This document shows positions 12,503 through 12,807 of a DNA stretch of 12,807 nucleotides, piece after piece. The position numbers were made by a program, and so were the translations under genes. Below the pieces are notes generated by a model. The model did not search any database and was not told the origin of the DNA. It worked only from the letters and a program-made list of their open reading frames with translations. Origin of the DNA: Gaiellasilicea sp051005735 (GTDB taxonomy: Bacteria; Actinomycetota; Thermoleophilia; Gaiellales; Gaiellaceae); NCBI GenBank assembly GCA_051005735.1, contig JBPCJB010000262.1:1-12807 (forward strand). Reading direction: 5' to 3'. Every line of letters starts with the position of its first letter. Positions within the stretch are counted from its first letter, which is position 1.

Positions 12503-12807
12503 GCTCCTCGTCAACGGCCACCGCTACGAAGTCGACCCGGCGGTCGGCCGCTCGCTGGCGGACGTCCTCCGCGACGACCTCGGCCTGACGGGGACGAAGA
12601 TCGCTTGCGACGAGGGCCACTGCGGAGCTTGCACCGTCCAGCTCGATGGCGTGCCCGTGCTCTCGTGCATAACGCTCGTTCATACGGTCGGCGGACGCGT
12701 GGTGACGACCATCGAGGGGCTGCGCGAGCATCCGCTCGTGCATGCGTTCGTGCGCGCCGACGCGCTTCAGTGCGGCTTCTGCACACCCGGTCAGATCGTC
12801 TCGGCGG
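12495..12807 (+). CDS. [2Fe-2S] subunit of a molybdenum hydroxylase (3' truncated by window)
   Basis: The small iron-sulfur subunit of the xanthine dehydrogenase / CO dehydrogenase (CoxS) family, passing electrons between the molybdenum cofactor subunit and the FAD subunit. 104 residues are visible. The ferredoxin-type cluster is C38-x4-C43-x2-C46-x11-C58 (ACDEGHCGAC...VLSC); the second cluster begins with C93-G-F-C96-T-P-G-Q; its remaining cysteines lie beyond the window. The N-terminus that matches the family (PELLVNGHRYEVDP) is preceded in frame only by CTG 12495, CTT and CGT before a TGA at 12486-12488; there is no ATG, GTG or TTG in frame until codon 53 (GTG, inside the first cluster). 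CTG is therefore the likely start, with GGTGA (12484-12488) 6 nt ahead. It overlaps the amidohydrolase by 8 nt. The large and FAD subunits are expected downstream. Confidence 0.9.
   Translation, partial: MPELLVNGHRYEVDPAVGRSLADVLRDDLGLTGTKIACDEGHCGACTVQLDGVPVLSCITLVHTVGGRVVTTIEGLREHPLVHAFVRADALQCGFCTPGQIVSA

Noticed and set aside
1..12807. CRISPR array, tRNA, rRNA, transposase or prophage genes.
   Set aside because: No regularly spaced repeats, cloverleaf with CCA-type end, rRNA-like stretch or mobile-element protein was seen on either strand.

Overview
The window is GC-rich and densely coded, with strong G/C bias at third codon positions throughout. GTG and TTG starts, very short intergenic gaps, and several genes with a TANNNT box 6-10 nt before the start codon (probable leaderless mRNAs) point to a high-GC actinobacterium. 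Gene content would fit Thermoleophilia-like soil lineages, but that placement is inference. I see no rRNA, tRNA, CRISPR array, transposase or phage gene. Both ends cut through genes.

Layout. 1-915 (+): C-terminal part of an M16 zinc peptidase. 926-1227 (-): a decayed remnant of a winged-helix (HTH_42 / AlkZ-like) gene in three frames, filling what looks like an empty gap. 1230-3640: a cell-envelope island with a secreted M15 D,D-carboxypeptidase (-), a divergent YkuD L,D-transpeptidase (+), and a convergent secreted SxxK serine hydrolase of beta-lactamase fold (-). The first two share a compact symmetric promoter; the last two share one 10-bp hairpin containing both stop codons. 3655-5043 (+): a berberine-bridge-type FAD oxidoreductase. 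5227-6556 (+): an unrecognised 66-aa membrane-anchored protein starting with TTG behind a strong ribosome site, one base before a membrane family-2 glycosyltransferase. 6560-9642 (-): an M24 Xaa-Pro-type peptidase overlapping acetyl-CoA synthetase by 4 nt. 9675-11165 (+): an M32 carboxypeptidase, divergent from the M24 gene. 11189-11275: two related hairpins in tandem. 11354-12502 (+): an amidohydrolase-2 enzyme. 12495-12807 (+, cut by the window end): the [2Fe-2S] subunit of a molybdenum hydroxylase, which appears to start at CTG.

How the genes may work together. A D,D-carboxypeptidase produces the tetrapeptide stems that L,D-transpeptidases use, so the first island reads as a peptidoglycan-remodelling module. 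The 66-aa protein and the glycosyltransferase look translationally coupled and may act together in making or exporting a surface polysaccharide; this pair is the best candidate for something undescribed. The amidohydrolase and molybdenum-hydroxylase subunit probably begin a catabolic operon for a ring compound that continues beyond the window. The M24, M32 and M16 peptidases and acetyl-CoA synthetase are ordinary metabolic genes.
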